In this document: positions 1 to 8,787 of the stretch, in pieces
Layout: every line of letters starts with the position of its first letter
Numbering within the stretch: position 1 is the first letter of the stretch
Assembly: GCA_963578605.1 (NCBI GenBank)
Contig: CAUZEA010000036.1
Coordinates: 1 to 50,925, forward strand
From: JAKVCB01 sp963578605
GTDB lineage: Bacteria; Planctomycetota; Planctomycetia; Pirellulales; Lacipirellulaceae
DNA: 50,925 nt
Direction: 5' to 3'
The notes under the pieces: generated by a model
Databases searched by the model: none
The model's input: only the letters and a program-made list of their open reading frames with translations
Told to the model about the DNA's origin: nothing
Made by a program: the position numbers and the translations under genes

Positions 1-174
1 ATCTCAGCGCAGCCATCTCAGCGCAGCCATCTCAGCGCAGCCATCTCAGCGCAGCCATCTCAGCGCAGCCATCTCAGCGCAGCCATCTCAGCGCAGCCAT
101 CTCAGCGCAGCCATGTCAGCGCAGCCATGTCAGCGCAGCCATGTCAGCGCAGCCATCTCAGCGCAGCCATCTCA
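1..174. repeat. 14-bp tandem repeat array, 12 full units plus a partial one
   Basis: Unit ATCTCAGCGCAGCC repeats head to tail without spacers from the first base of the window to 168, followed by a partial unit ATCTCA (169-174). All units are identical except units 9-11 (113-154), which read ATG instead of ATC at the start and so create three potential ATG codons. Because 14 is not a multiple of 3, any reading frame through the array cycles through all three phases. The array ends directly against the ribosome-binding sequence of the next gene. It starts at the window edge, so its true length is unknown. Confidence 0.97.
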
Positions 175-189
175 AGGAGTATTGCAGTG
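174..189 (+). promoter_or_regulatory. Ribosome-binding site and GTG start of the AA_synth gene
   Basis: AAGGAG at 174-179 lies 7 nt before GTG at 187-189. This site favours the GTG over the ATG codons inside the 14-bp array (113, 127, 141). It shares its first base with the last base of the repeat, so a change in repeat number would move promoter-to-gene distance without altering the protein. Confidence 0.7.
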
Positions 190-744
190 GAAATTCGACG
201 TCAGTTGACGATTGAAGACGAGATCTTAATCGAAGGCGGTAGACCCCTCAACGTGCCCATCAAGAAGGTCGCGGCGATCGCCGTGATCACAAATCCGTTT
301 GCTGGCTGTTTCGTCGAGGACTTGACCGAGTTGATCGACATCGGTGAGAGGCTCGGCGGAATCCTCGCCGAAAGAATCTTGAACGTGCTCGATCCCGACA
401 ACGTCGAAAGCTACGGGAAGGCGTGTATTGTTGGGGAAGCCGGTGAGCTCGAGCACTCGGCCGCTCTCATGCACCCCACGTTCGGCGCTCCGATCCGCAA
501 AGCCATTGGCGCCGGCAAGGCCATCATTCCGTCCACCAAGAAAATCGGCGGGCCCGGTACCCATATCGACATTCCGTTCTTCTACAAGGACGAGATCTAC
601 GTCATGACCCACCTTGACGCCATGGATGTCGGCCTCTCTGACTCGCCGAAGTCGAATGAAATTCTGCTCGCCTTGGCCATGACCACCGGTGGCCGCCCTC
701 ACGCACGCATTCCCGGCGGCGTTTCGAAAGACGAAATCAAATGA
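187..744 (+). CDS. AA_synth (DUF1185) family protein
   Basis: This 185-residue protein resembles the Pfam 'amino acid synthesis' family (AA_synth, formerly DUF1185), whose biochemical role is not well established despite the name. The recognisable stretches are the N-terminal strand-rich segment EIRRQLTIEDEILIEGG, then KVAAIAVITNPFAG and a C-terminal GGRPHARIPGG motif. The length fits the family (about 190 residues). I chose GTG 187 because of the AAGGAG site; earlier ATGs in the repeat array would add residues that are only translated repeat. There is no signal peptide, so it is probably cytoplasmic. It stands alone: the next gene is on the other strand and decayed. The family call rests on remembered sequence character and would need a profile search. 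Confidence 0.65.
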   Translation: MEIRRQLTIEDEILIEGGRPLNVPIKKVAAIAVITNPFAGCFVEDLTELIDIGERLGGILAERILNVLDPDNVESYGKACIVGEAGELEHSAALMHPTFGAPIRKAIGAGKAIIPSTKKIGGPGTHIDIPFFYKDEIYVMTHLDAMDVGLSDSPKSNEILLALAMTTGGRPHARIPGGVSKDEIK

Positions 745-942
745 ATTGAGCCTGAGATCACTGAGTTCGGGAGTGATTCCTGTCAAAATTTTGTTACGCA
801 AGATGCTGCTATGAACGGCCACCCTTGCTGGTGGCATGGCAGTTGTAGGTCCCTGTGACCCCTATTGCCAGCCCCGGGGGTTGCGACCGCCTGTTACCCG
901 CACCGGGCCGGTTTGAGTGTGAAAAGGAGCCGGCCATGCGGC

Positions 943-1852
943 TCAATGATCCAACGGGAGAATCACGCGGAAGCCGATATCAGCGGCCGCGTTGACCGGT
1001 GCCATGTTGTATCGCGTACTGCTTTGACAGGCGATCTCGTTCGTGTGCCAGCTGCTTCCTCGGAGCACCTTCGTCAACAGGTCTGCAATGCGGGGCGATC
1101 CGTCCGTTGGCGGTTATGCTGAACCTCAGAATGGGGACGACATCCTTCGGTGTTGTTGAGTGTAAATGGACGAATTCGTCGCTGGCGTAGTCGTCTTCGA
1201 CCCACTCCCAGGCGTTTCCCGCCATGTCGTACAGTCCCCAGGCATTCGGGAGTTTGCCCGCTACCGAATGCGTGTGATACTCCTGGCTGGTATTTGACCA
1301 GCCATACCTGGCGAACTCGTTTTTGTCCTCTCCGAAGTAATAGGGCGTGGTCGTCCCCCCGCGGCAGGCGTACTCCCACTGGGACTCGCTGGGAAGGGCC
1401 AGTCCCGCCCATTGGCAAAACGCCTTCGCATTCTTCCAATTCACCCACACCACGGGGTAGTCGTCTGCGGGTGACATGATGCTTGTTCCGCGCCAGTGCC
1501 GCAGATACAGGTCAACATCGGGGTCCGGATATCTGTCGCCCGCGCCGTCGTAACCGGTCGCCTCGACAAACCTGCGAAACTGAGCGTTGGTTACCTCCGT
1601 CTTTCCCATGTAGAAAGGCTCGCCTATCGTCACTTGATGCACCCCTACGCCCGAGCCCATCGTGAATTCACCGGCCGGCACCAGGACCATTTGGATGCCT
1701 GTCTTCTCGTGGATGATCAAATCCGCGTAACCTTCCGGCGAGGCCTTTGCACCCTCGGCCACACGGCAACCGGTGGGAGTTTTTAATGGCTGTGCGCCCG
1801 CCACCCCCCCCATGCAGACAACAATCATTGACGACGCAACAACATTCCTCAT
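943..1852 (-). pseudogene. Frameshifted secreted FGE-sulfatase (SUMF1-like) domain protein, cassette copy A
   Basis: The intact frame from ATG 1852 encodes a signal peptide (ending near GGVAGA), then a formylglycine-generating-enzyme-type fold: VPAGEFTMGS, GKTEVTNAQFRRFVE, YPVVWVNWKNAKAFCQWAG, SQWEYACRGGT, GLYDMAGNAWEWVEDD. After about position 1140 the frame becomes nonsense and stops at 980. The expected ending is present one frame away, from about 1117 down to a TGA at 943-945: TKVLRGSSW, STRYNMAP and GFRVILPLDH. The two intact copies (26246-27148 and 29478-30404) carry this ending in frame. One indel between about 1117 and 1140 explains it. The start codon overlaps the stop of the upstream gene (ATGA at 1849-1852), as in the intact cassettes. 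Confidence 0.85.
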
Positions 1853-4194
1853 GGCAATACCTCCAGCTTAAGAGCAATCAACCCCCACGGCTCGATTTTC
1901 ATGGTTCGCCTCAATACGCCGCCCTCCCACTGGCCGACGGCCTGCTCCCCTTGCGGTGTCCAGCGAGTTACCTTCAGTTTCTTGTCCGCGCCGATCTGTG
2001 TAATCTCATTGAGGTCCTGCGTCCACGTAAACTCGTGTTCGTTCTCCTTGTCGTAATTCAAAAAGAAGATCCCCACCGTCCCGTCAGGCGCCCTCCAGGC
2101 GCTGCCTTCAACCGCCTCCACGGGAAATGCCGGCTCGTACTGCCCGCACGGGGTGCCGGGCAGAATCGGCAGCTCGCTCTCAATCTTGGGAGGCCGGAGC
2201 ATTTCGCCATATCCCAGGTATGGGCTGGCGAACTGGGTGTGACAGCGCAAGAGCTTTCTGTAGTAGATTCCCATGTCACCAAACACCCCGGTGGCAAGCC
2301 AGGGCATGACGTTGTTTAACCCGTTCTGGGTTCCCATCATCCACCACCGTCCGATCGTCTGCGGTGTAGTGCAGTTCTGCACGCCTCCGAACACCTGCGT
2401 ATATCCATGGTAGACCACGAAGTAAACGGGCGTGTTGCAGGAGACCGATCCGGTGTGCATCGTGTCGAGCACATCAATGCACCACTCGGCTGTCATCTCG
2501 CCACAGATCATGGCTTCGGGATTCAGTTTCTTGCACTCGGCGCGCGCCTCTTCGTACAACCCGTGCACCCCCTGGGACCAGTAATCGCCTCCGCCGACCG
2601 GGTGTCCGTGATCCTCGTTGAAGCAGTCGTCTTCATGATTGGTGAAATAGTCAAAATAAATGCCAGTCACACCGTACTTCCCCACCAGTTCCTTCGACAG
2701 GTCAACCAGCTTCCTGCGCCACAACTGGGTGGCGGGGCACATTGCTGCCGACAGGTCATGACTGCCCGCATAGGTCTGCGGTACAAATCCCCGTTCCAGT
2801 AGCAAGCCTCCTTTGCGCTCGGCGTCTTCGGTCCGATAGCTTTCGGTGGCTACGTTCCACAGCCACCCGTTTACATAGGGAACGACGTGTATATTTCTTT
2901 CCAGCAACTCCTTCACAAGCCGCGTATACGCCGTCGGACCGATTCTCGGGGGCAGTTAGTCGGGATTGGAATGGTGATCGTATACGTCTGACATCCACCC
3001 GCCATCGAGGCAGACGCAATCCGAAAGATCGAAGAAATCCCGATGCAGAGATTCCAGTTTGATACGCCCTGCGTTGTCCAGGCGATTGTTTGTCCAGTAT
3101 CCCAGTTCCAGGAGCCAATTGGAGTAGTCGTCTCTTTGGTGAATGCGGCCCTTCCTGCACCAGGCCGCCGTCACGGCCCACTTGCGGTAGATGCGCGCCA
3201 CGTCGAACCAGTCTCCTTGAAACGGCCCCACCACCAGGTCACCGGGGCTGGCGTAATCCCGCACCAACTCGTCGGCTCCGCAGTTGGATACAGGATGCGC
3301 GATGGAAAATGTCAGCGTTCCACTGGCTGTATCCGGTGTCCACGCGAGATATTTACGATGAGCCTGTCCGTCTTCCTCGGCACAGTAGAGCCCCCGTCCA
3401 TCTCCCATGAGTGCCGTAAACTGCATCGCGAGGCCGGGATAGGTAAATTTCGCTTCGTCGCCTGAAACCAGCGGCGATTCCATCACGACCCCCATGGAAT
3501 CGGTTTTAAGGATCTGATCGTTCCGAGCGCCCTCGGTGAGCGGCAAAATACCTTGCACCACGGGAAACGTCACGGACTTCAGGCCCGATTCTTCGCCCGT
3601 CACTTTGACTTGTATCGTTGAGCGTGCGAGGCTCTCGTGGCCAGTCAACCGCGTTTGAATCTCTACGCGAACATCCTCGTGCGACCACGTAAATGAGAGA
3701 TTTCCCTCACCACCGGCAGCATCGAATGTCACTTCGCACGGCACACCCGCATTCTCACAGGAGAAAACTTGGCCGTCACTTCGCTTCAGATCGATCTTCC
3801 ACCATGGCGTCTTCATTTGCTCCGTGGCCAGTAGATCCTTGCCCGACCTCAGATCGCGCAATCTCAACAATCCCGCGCCGTTTTGTGCCCGCGACCACAA
3901 GTAGACCACCCGGTCATTGCGCAAGTAGGGAAATCCATTCAGGATCCCTGCTTCGACTCCCGCCGACTTCTTTCCTTGCGGATTGGCTCCTTCGGTCCCG
4001 AGTTGCGCTAGTACACTATTTGCCGACTTCCCATCGTCCTGTGCGTTTGCGAATCCGGGCAGCCAGAACATCGATACGGTCACCACGGCGAACCACTTCA
4101 CCAACGTCGCTGCCTGTGGTCTCAACGATTGCGATCGTGACCACTTCGGGCTTGGATTACCTCGATTGCCCGTTGCTGCCGAAGAGTGTTTCAT
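1849..4194 (-). pseudogene. DUF6259-like secreted TIM-barrel protein interrupted by an in-frame stop, cassette copy A
   Basis: Two same-frame pieces (4194 down to 2956, and 2955 down to 1849) together match full length the proteins at 23445-26249 and 27307-29481. The N-terminal part has a signal peptide (ends near PGFANA) and a beta-sandwich-like region with GFPYLRN and SPGDLVVGPFQGDWFD; the C-terminal part has GIYFDYFT, an AMICGE acidic motif, and GYGEMLRPP. Between NPD and LPPRIG the codon is TAA (2956-2958) where the 23445 copy has TAC (Tyr); the frame is otherwise open. I infer a nonsense mutation in a dying gene, supported by the independent frameshift in its partner. Stop read-through is the alternative. 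ATG 4194 is chosen because it begins the signal peptide. Confidence 0.85.
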
Positions 4195-4353
4195 CCAATT
4201 TGTCTTTCCGTTGATCAACAGAAATTGTGCCCTTTGGCCCAAACTTCCGTTTCTGCCCGACAAGCTGGCAGGGGACACATCACCAATGTGGGGTAAGGAG
4301 ACGACCGTATGCCGGGAGGATAATAGATAAGTATAGTGAAATCGCCCGCCCAG

Positions 4354-4785
4354 TTACTTCGAAGAAAGGTCGAAATCAAATTGAGTCGACCGGTCATCAG
4401 CAACGTCGGCTGTGAGCTTACTGTCCTGATTGTATCGGCTGGGAACGATTTGTTCCGTTTCATCCACCTCTCTACCAAACATGTCAATCTTCTTGCGGCC
4501 CGTGTTGCGCCACCCGCTAATCTCTACGCGATAAGTCCCTGGCAGCAAACCCTTTGCTCGATCGATGTGGTATGCCCCCTTCGTAACCTGACTACCAGCG
4601 GTTGGGCCTGCCGTTCCCGGTTGCGGCAGAAAGCTGATCAATCCGTCCGCCAGCGGTGTGCCGTCGAATTTGACGGTGCCCTCGATGCCCTGACGCGAAG
4701 ACGAGTTGCAACCGGCTGTGGCCGAGGCCAGGAATGTCAACCCTGCCAGCAGCAGGTTTGCAGGAATATTCGGGTGGCTCAACAT
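4354..4785 (-). CDS. Small predicted lipoprotein with a carboxypeptidase-regulatory-like beta domain
   Basis: This 143-residue protein has a lipoprotein signal (hydrophobic segment then SATAGC, Cys at about residue 25), so it is predicted to be lipid-anchored outside the cytoplasmic membrane. The mature part, starting EGTVKFDGTPLADGLISF and containing PGTYRVEISG, resembles the transthyretin/carboxypeptidase-regulatory-like beta sandwich common in very small planctomycete lipoproteins. Function is unknown. It lies 29 nt downstream of the DUF1559 gene on the same strand, a pairing often seen in planctomycetes, and upstream of decayed cassette copy A. Such proteins are often next to DUF1559 genes; a shared role at the cell surface is inference. 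Confidence 0.7.
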   Translation of the reverse strand: MLSHPNIPANLLLAGLTFLASATAGCNSSSRQGIEGTVKFDGTPLADGLISFLPQPGTAGPTAGSQVTKGAYHIDRAKGLLPGTYRVEISGWRNTGRKKIDMFGREVDETEQIVPSRYNQDSKLTADVADDRSTQFDFDLSSK

Positions 4786-4814
4786 GATTTGGGGGGAATT
4801 ACAGAATTCGGGGA

Positions 4815-5888
4815 CTATAGTTCTCCAGTGACCTCGCCTTGGGCAACGGTAGCGACAGCCTGCCAGGTTGCATGATCAACGTCGTCGGTCACAAACGCTA
4901 CATGCCCATCCCCAAACAATACATTGACTCCGCCTGGATGCATACTGCGGGCGCTGAAATAGCTGCCAGAAATGCTGCTCGTGCAGACAACACAAGGCAT
5001 ATCGACCGGGGGCGGAAAAGGTGCGCATGCCGTATTGTTGGTCGCGCAATCGGGGTTACTGGAGTTGGGTGTATGTTGGTGTTCGTAGATTGCCCCGCCT
5101 CCAAAACCCTGAAACCAAATCCCACGACTATCGTATTTATTTCCATTTCCCGGGTTGCCGCGCTCATCCCGCCCGGCCAGCACTTCACTGCCCAGCACGG
5201 TATTCGACAAACCGTCGGTAAACTCGCTCAGCTTTCGACCGACTTCCAGCACGAACGGGCCATCGGATTTAAATTCGCTTAGGGGAGGAATCGGAGGTTT
5301 AATCCAGGGAGCACTTCGTTTCCATAGTGGCTGCTGAAGTTGGCCCAAACTCAGCGGAGTCATTGTCGACGACCCCGCGCAAACGACAAAGTTTGATCGC
5401 GACCACTCGAACTGGGTGCCGGTAAGATGGTGAGGTGGTCCGCCCACCGTTGCATAGACTCGTCCCAGCGAGTTGTCGCTGGGGCACGTATAGACGGGGA
5501 CGGCCGCCTTGCCGGCTTTCTGATTGATAGAGGCCAACCACCTGTTTGTGAAATCAATACCATCGTAGATAGCCATCTCCTCGAGGTAAGGCAGTAGTTG
5601 AGTCTGGGCCGTGAATCCCGTCCATTCCGGGCCACCGTTGGGCAGGTACCCTATCATTGAAGAGGGGAGTCTCCTTTTGTCGTTCTCGTGGTTGTGCACC
5701 GCCACACCGACCTGCTTCATGTGGTTGGTGCACTGTATCCGCCGGGCCGCTTCACGGGCGGCCTGCACCGCCGGCAACAACAGCGCAATCAAGATGCCGA
5801 TAATGGCAATCACTACCAGTAGTTCTACGAGCGTAAACGCCGAATGAAATCCCCAAGAAGCGGATTGTCGTGTGGCGGAATTCTTCAT
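4815..5888 (-). CDS. DUF1559 protein with prepilin-type N-terminal cleavage/methylation motif
   Basis: The N-terminus has the type IV pilin/pseudopilin signal FTLVELLVVIAIIGILIALL followed by PAVQAAREAARR, and the C-terminus has the H-x-G-G-V-N-V-L-F-G-D-G-H motif typical of the planctomycete DUF1559 family (SBP_bac_10-like). The protein is 357 residues from ATG 5888, normal for the family. An upstream in-frame start at 5975 would place about 29 extra residues before the signal, so 5888 is preferred although no clear Shine-Dalgarno is visible. It is probably processed by a prepilin peptidase and displayed at the cell surface; the role of the family is unknown. It is likely cotranscribed with the lipoprotein gene 29 nt downstream. 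Confidence 0.9.
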   Translation of the reverse strand: MKNSATRQSASWGFHSAFTLVELLVVIAIIGILIALLLPAVQAAREAARRIQCTNHMKQVGVAVHNHENDKRRLPSSMIGYLPNGGPEWTGFTAQTQLLPYLEEMAIYDGIDFTNRWLASINQKAGKAAVPVYTCPSDNSLGRVYATVGGPPHHLTGTQFEWSRSNFVVCAGSSTMTPLSLGQLQQPLWKRSAPWIKPPIPPLSEFKSDGPFVLEVGRKLSEFTDGLSNTVLGSEVLAGRDERGNPGNGNKYDSRGIWFQGFGGGAIYEHQHTPNSSNPDCATNNTACAPFPPPVDMPCVVCTSSISGSYFSARSMHPGGVNVLFGDGHVAFVTDDVDHATWQAVATVAQGEVTGEL

Positions 5889-5975
5889 GGAAATCCAATG
5901 ACCAAGCCGTCCAGCGGCAACACGCGATAAAGAGAAACCAATCGTTATTTTAGCATCCCTTGTGGGACGGGTCAA

Positions 5976-6246
5976 AGAGCCGTTCGGGGTGGGGAGGAAG
6001 ATTTGAAGACCGCGCGTACCTGCCTTTGCCCACGCTGCCTGGTTGCCGTGCGAGGTAGCGGTTGACCGGTAGTTCCAACGAGTTTACGCTACCGGCGACG
6101 AGCCACAGCGTTAGAGGAACCGATTAAAGGAACGATTAAAGGAACTTTGTGCTGCAGCGCGTGCAGAGAAACCTCGTCCAGGTATTACGTATTGGTGGTT
6201 GGCGTTGCGTTCCACCCCAGGGGTGGAACGGAAGTCGTGCTTGATT
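5976..6246. other. Divergent intergenic region with a short direct repeat
   Basis: No gene is visible. CGATTAAAGGAA occurs twice back to back at 6121-6144. The region separates the minus-strand DUF1559 gene from the plus-strand duplicated oxidoreductases, so promoters in both directions are expected; I cannot assign a specific promoter. Confidence 0.5.
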
Positions 6247-6296
6247 GAACCATGCCTCCGCCAATGTTAAGTCGTGAATACGGTTCTCTTATCAAA

Positions 6297-6326
6297 TTTA
6301 CTTATCCCTTGTTTACTTATCCCTTG
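6297..6326 (+). repeat. 15-bp perfect tandem duplication in the 5' region
   Basis: TTTACTTATCCCTTG occurs at 6297-6311 and 6312-6326, upstream of the first oxidoreductase gene. The second paralogue has a single ACTTATCCCTTG copy near 7575-7587. The extra copy changes the spacing of whatever lies here relative to the start by 15 bases. Confidence 0.85.
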
Positions 6327-6356
6327 CGTATGACCCCTGATTCGAGGTGAACAGCC

Positions 6357-7466
6357 ATGCCCAAAAATGATCCAATTCGTCTTGCTGTTGTGCGTTGTGA
6401 CTCACATGCCTACTGGTTTGCACCTTATCTTGACGAAGTCGATCCGGCGGTGCTGGCGACCCATAGCGAAGACGCGCCTACTCGACAGGAAGTGCATCAC
6501 CTGGGTTGCGTTAGGGGTAACTACAAGGAGATGGCGATTCAGCGCGTGCCGGGATTCGCGATTACCAAAGTGTTCGATCGTGTGGGCGACTGCAGCTTTT
6601 ACAATACGGATCCTGAATTATTGCAATATGGAAGTTACCCCGAGCGGGGGATTGCCTTTTGCGAGACCTTGAGTGGTCGCCCCCAGTTGTGCGACACCCT
6701 CGAGCAGGCGACCGAAGATGTTGATGCTGCATTTATCTGCGACTCGTCAAGCCCCAAGGACGGAGGAGATCACCTGGAACTGACCAGGCCGTTTCTTGAA
6801 AAAGGCATCCCCTGTTTCGTCGACAAACCGTTTGCGGCAACTTTGGCCGATGCGCAAGAGATGGTCGATCTCGCCAAGGCCAACAACACCGTGTTGATGA
6901 ATGCGTCCATCCTGGCAAACACGGATGTCGGCGAAGGATTTCGACGGCGGTTTGCTGAGATCGGCGAACCGGGATTGCTTGTTGTCAAGGGGGTAGGCTA
7001 TAGCAATGCAGGCGTTGGTCATGGTCTCGCTTTGGCGCTCAGCTTGTTCGGCTATGGCATTGAATCTGTCGAATGCATGGGTTCACTTCCCCGGCCTGAT
7101 CCAAAGGACTGGACCCCTTCCTCTTCAATGTATCATCTTGAACATCTTTTGCTTCATTACCCGGATGGCAGACAAATAATTTTGATGAGTCCAGTACTAA
7201 GGACTGCCGATCACGATTTTTATGCTTCCGCCTACAGTAACCAAGGAGTTGTTCACAGTCCGGGCATTGGCATTCTACGGTTCCCTCCAGGCAGCAGGAA
7301 GATTATCGAGATGTTCCTCAAGTTGGTTCAAACCGGCCAGCCACAAGTTCCGTATGAACATACTCTTGAACTGATCGCAATCCTCGAAGCGGGACGTATT
7401 GCTCAAACGGAAAAGCGTCGTGCTTCATTGCAGGAAGTCTACGACGGCCACACGGCTGGCAGCTAA
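6357..7466 (+). CDS. Gfo/Idh/MocA-like oxidoreductase, tandem copy 1
   Basis: This 369-residue protein looks like a Gfo/Idh/MocA-type NAD(P)-dependent sugar dehydrogenase: a Rossmann-like N-terminal half with EDVDAAFICDSSSPKDGGDH and the EKP-like motif GIPCFVDKPFAATLADA, then a substrate domain. The usual glycine-rich GxGxxG is missing after the first strand (IRLAVVRCDSHAYWFAPYL), so cofactor binding may be unusual. A strong ribosome site GAGGTGA (6344-6350) precedes ATG 6357. It is about 94% identical to the next gene (about 21 changes in 369). It probably acts in the cytoplasm on a carbohydrate derivative; the substrate cannot be told from sequence. Confidence 0.75.
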   Translation: MPKNDPIRLAVVRCDSHAYWFAPYLDEVDPAVLATHSEDAPTRQEVHHLGCVRGNYKEMAIQRVPGFAITKVFDRVGDCSFYNTDPELLQYGSYPERGIAFCETLSGRPQLCDTLEQATEDVDAAFICDSSSPKDGGDHLELTRPFLEKGIPCFVDKPFAATLADAQEMVDLAKANNTVLMNASILANTDVGEGFRRRFAEIGEPGLLVVKGVGYSNAGVGHGLALALSLFGYGIESVECMGSLPRPDPKDWTPSSSMYHLEHLLLHYPDGRQIILMSPVLRTADHDFYASAYSNQGVVHSPGIGILRFPPGSRKIIEMFLKLVQTGQPQVPYEHTLELIAILEAGRIAQTEKRRASLQEVYDGHTAGS

Positions 7467-7523
7467 GCCAAGAGAGTGATCACTTCGACGGCCGGTGACA
7501 ACCCACAAGATATGCGGTTTCGT

Positions 7524-8787
7524 TTGAGCCATGCGTCTGTCGATACAAGTCGTGAATATGGTTTTCCTGTCATATTACTTATCCCTTGAGTATGACCCTT
7601 GAGTCGAGGTGAACAGCCATGTCCAGAAATGATCCCATTCGTGTAGCTATTGTGCGTTGCGACTCACATGCCTACTGGTTTGCACCTTATCTTGACGAAG
7701 TCGATCCGGCGGTGCTCGCAACCCATAGCGAAGATGCACCCTCTCGACAGGAAGTTCACCACCTGGGTTGCGTTAGGGGCAACTACAAAGAGATGGCGAT
7801 TCAGCGCGTGCCGGGATTTGCGATTACCAAAGTATTTGATCGCGTGGGCGACCGCAGCTTTTACAACACCGATCCTGAATTATTGAAATATGGAAGTTAC
7901 CCCGGACGGGGGCTTGCCTTTTGCGAGACCTTGAGTGGTCGCCCCCAGTTGTGCGACACCCTCGAGCAGGCGACCGAAGACGTTGATGCCGCATTTATCT
8001 GCGACTCGTCAAGCCCCAAGGACGGAGGAGATCACCTGGAACAGGCGAGGCCGTTTCTTGAAAAAGGCATCCCCTGTTTCGTCGATAAACCGTTTGCGGC
8101 AACTTTGGCCGACGCGCAAGAGATGGTCAATCTCGCCAAAGCCAACAAAACCGTGTTGATGAATGCGTCCATCCTGGCAAACACGGATGTGGGCGAAGGA
8201 TTTCGGCGACGGTTTGCTGAGATCGGCGAGCCGGGATTGCTTGTTGTCAAGGGGATAGGCTATAGCAACGCAGGCGTTGGTCATGGTCTCGCTTTGGCGC
8301 TCAGTTTGTTCGGCTATGGCGTTGAATCGGTCGAATGTATGGGTTCACTTCCCCGGCCTGATCCAAAGGACTGGACCCCTTCCTCTTCAATGTATCATCT
8401 TGAACACCTTTTGCTTCATTACCCGGATGGCAGACAAATAATTTTGATGAGCCCAATACTAAGGACTGAAGATCACGATTTTTATGCTTCCGCCTACAGT
8501 AATCAAGGAGTCGTTCACAGTCCGGGCATTGGCATTCTACGGTTCCCTTCAGGCAGCAGGAAGATTGTCGAGATGTTCCTCAAGTTGGTTCAAACCGGCC
8601 AGCCACAAGTTCCGTATGAACATAGTCTTGAACTGATTGCAATCCTCGAAGCAGGACGTATTGCTCAAACGGAAAATCGTCGTGCTTCATTGCAGGAAGT
8701 CTACGACGGTCACACGGCTGGCAGCTAATCCAAGAGAGCGATCACTTCGATGGCCGGTGACAACCTACAAGATCTACGGTTTCGTTT
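7524..8787. repeat. Tandem duplication, unit 2
   Basis: Unit 2 begins at the junction around 7524 (TTTGAGCCATGC, matching TTGAACCATGC near 6244-6254) and ends at 8787, inside codon 13 of the metallophosphoesterase gene. Because the downstream gene is complete only here, unit 2 keeps the original downstream flank. Confidence 0.85.
7619..8728 (+). CDS. Gfo/Idh/MocA-like oxidoreductase, tandem copy 2
   Basis: A 369-residue paralogue of the preceding gene with no insertions or deletions. Differences are mostly conservative (Ile/Val, Lys/Arg, Ser/Thr); notable ones are C79R, Q90K, E95G and the change from ELTRPF to EQARPF. The DKP motif and the absence of GxGxxG are shared. The ribosome site GAGGTGA is conserved. 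It lies 21 nt before the metallophosphoesterase gene, so the two are probably cotranscribed. Both copies appear under constraint because the frame and motifs are kept while many third positions differ, which suggests both are functional and possibly diverging in substrate. Confidence 0.75.
   Translation: MSRNDPIRVAIVRCDSHAYWFAPYLDEVDPAVLATHSEDAPSRQEVHHLGCVRGNYKEMAIQRVPGFAITKVFDRVGDRSFYNTDPELLKYGSYPGRGLAFCETLSGRPQLCDTLEQATEDVDAAFICDSSSPKDGGDHLEQARPFLEKGIPCFVDKPFAATLADAQEMVNLAKANKTVLMNASILANTDVGEGFRRRFAEIGEPGLLVVKGIGYSNAGVGHGLALALSLFGYGVESVECMGSLPRPDPKDWTPSSSMYHLEHLLLHYPDGRQIILMSPILRTEDHDFYASAYSNQGVVHSPGIGILRFPSGSRKIVEMFLKLVQTGQPQVPYEHSLELIAILEAGRIAQTENRRASLQEVYDGHTAGS

Larger units (their letters stand above)
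6247..7525. repeat. Tandem duplication, unit 1
   Basis: Unit 1 matches unit 2 (about 7524-8787) at a constant offset of 1262 bases from the oxidoreductase start codon through 7525. It contains the upstream region (with a 15-bp duplication, 6297-6311 and 6312-6326, that unit 2 lacks), the whole gene, and 38 bases matching the first codons of the downstream metallophosphoesterase gene. In this remnant the start codon has become ACG (7488-7490). Confidence 0.9.

Noticed and set aside
1..174. Possible CRISPR array from the 14-bp repeats
   Set aside because: The units are directly adjacent with no spacers, and are too short. It is a simple tandem repeat.
770..795. Terminator after the AA_synth gene
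   Set aside because: ATCACT and AGTGAT form only a 6-bp stem with no T-run after it, too weak to list.
226..837. 203-codon frame on the minus strand
   Set aside because: It is antisense to the AA_synth gene, has no family features and no ribosome site.
5976..6356. Riboswitch or small RNA
   Set aside because: No conserved aptamer-like sequence or strong stem is seen by eye, only short direct repeats.
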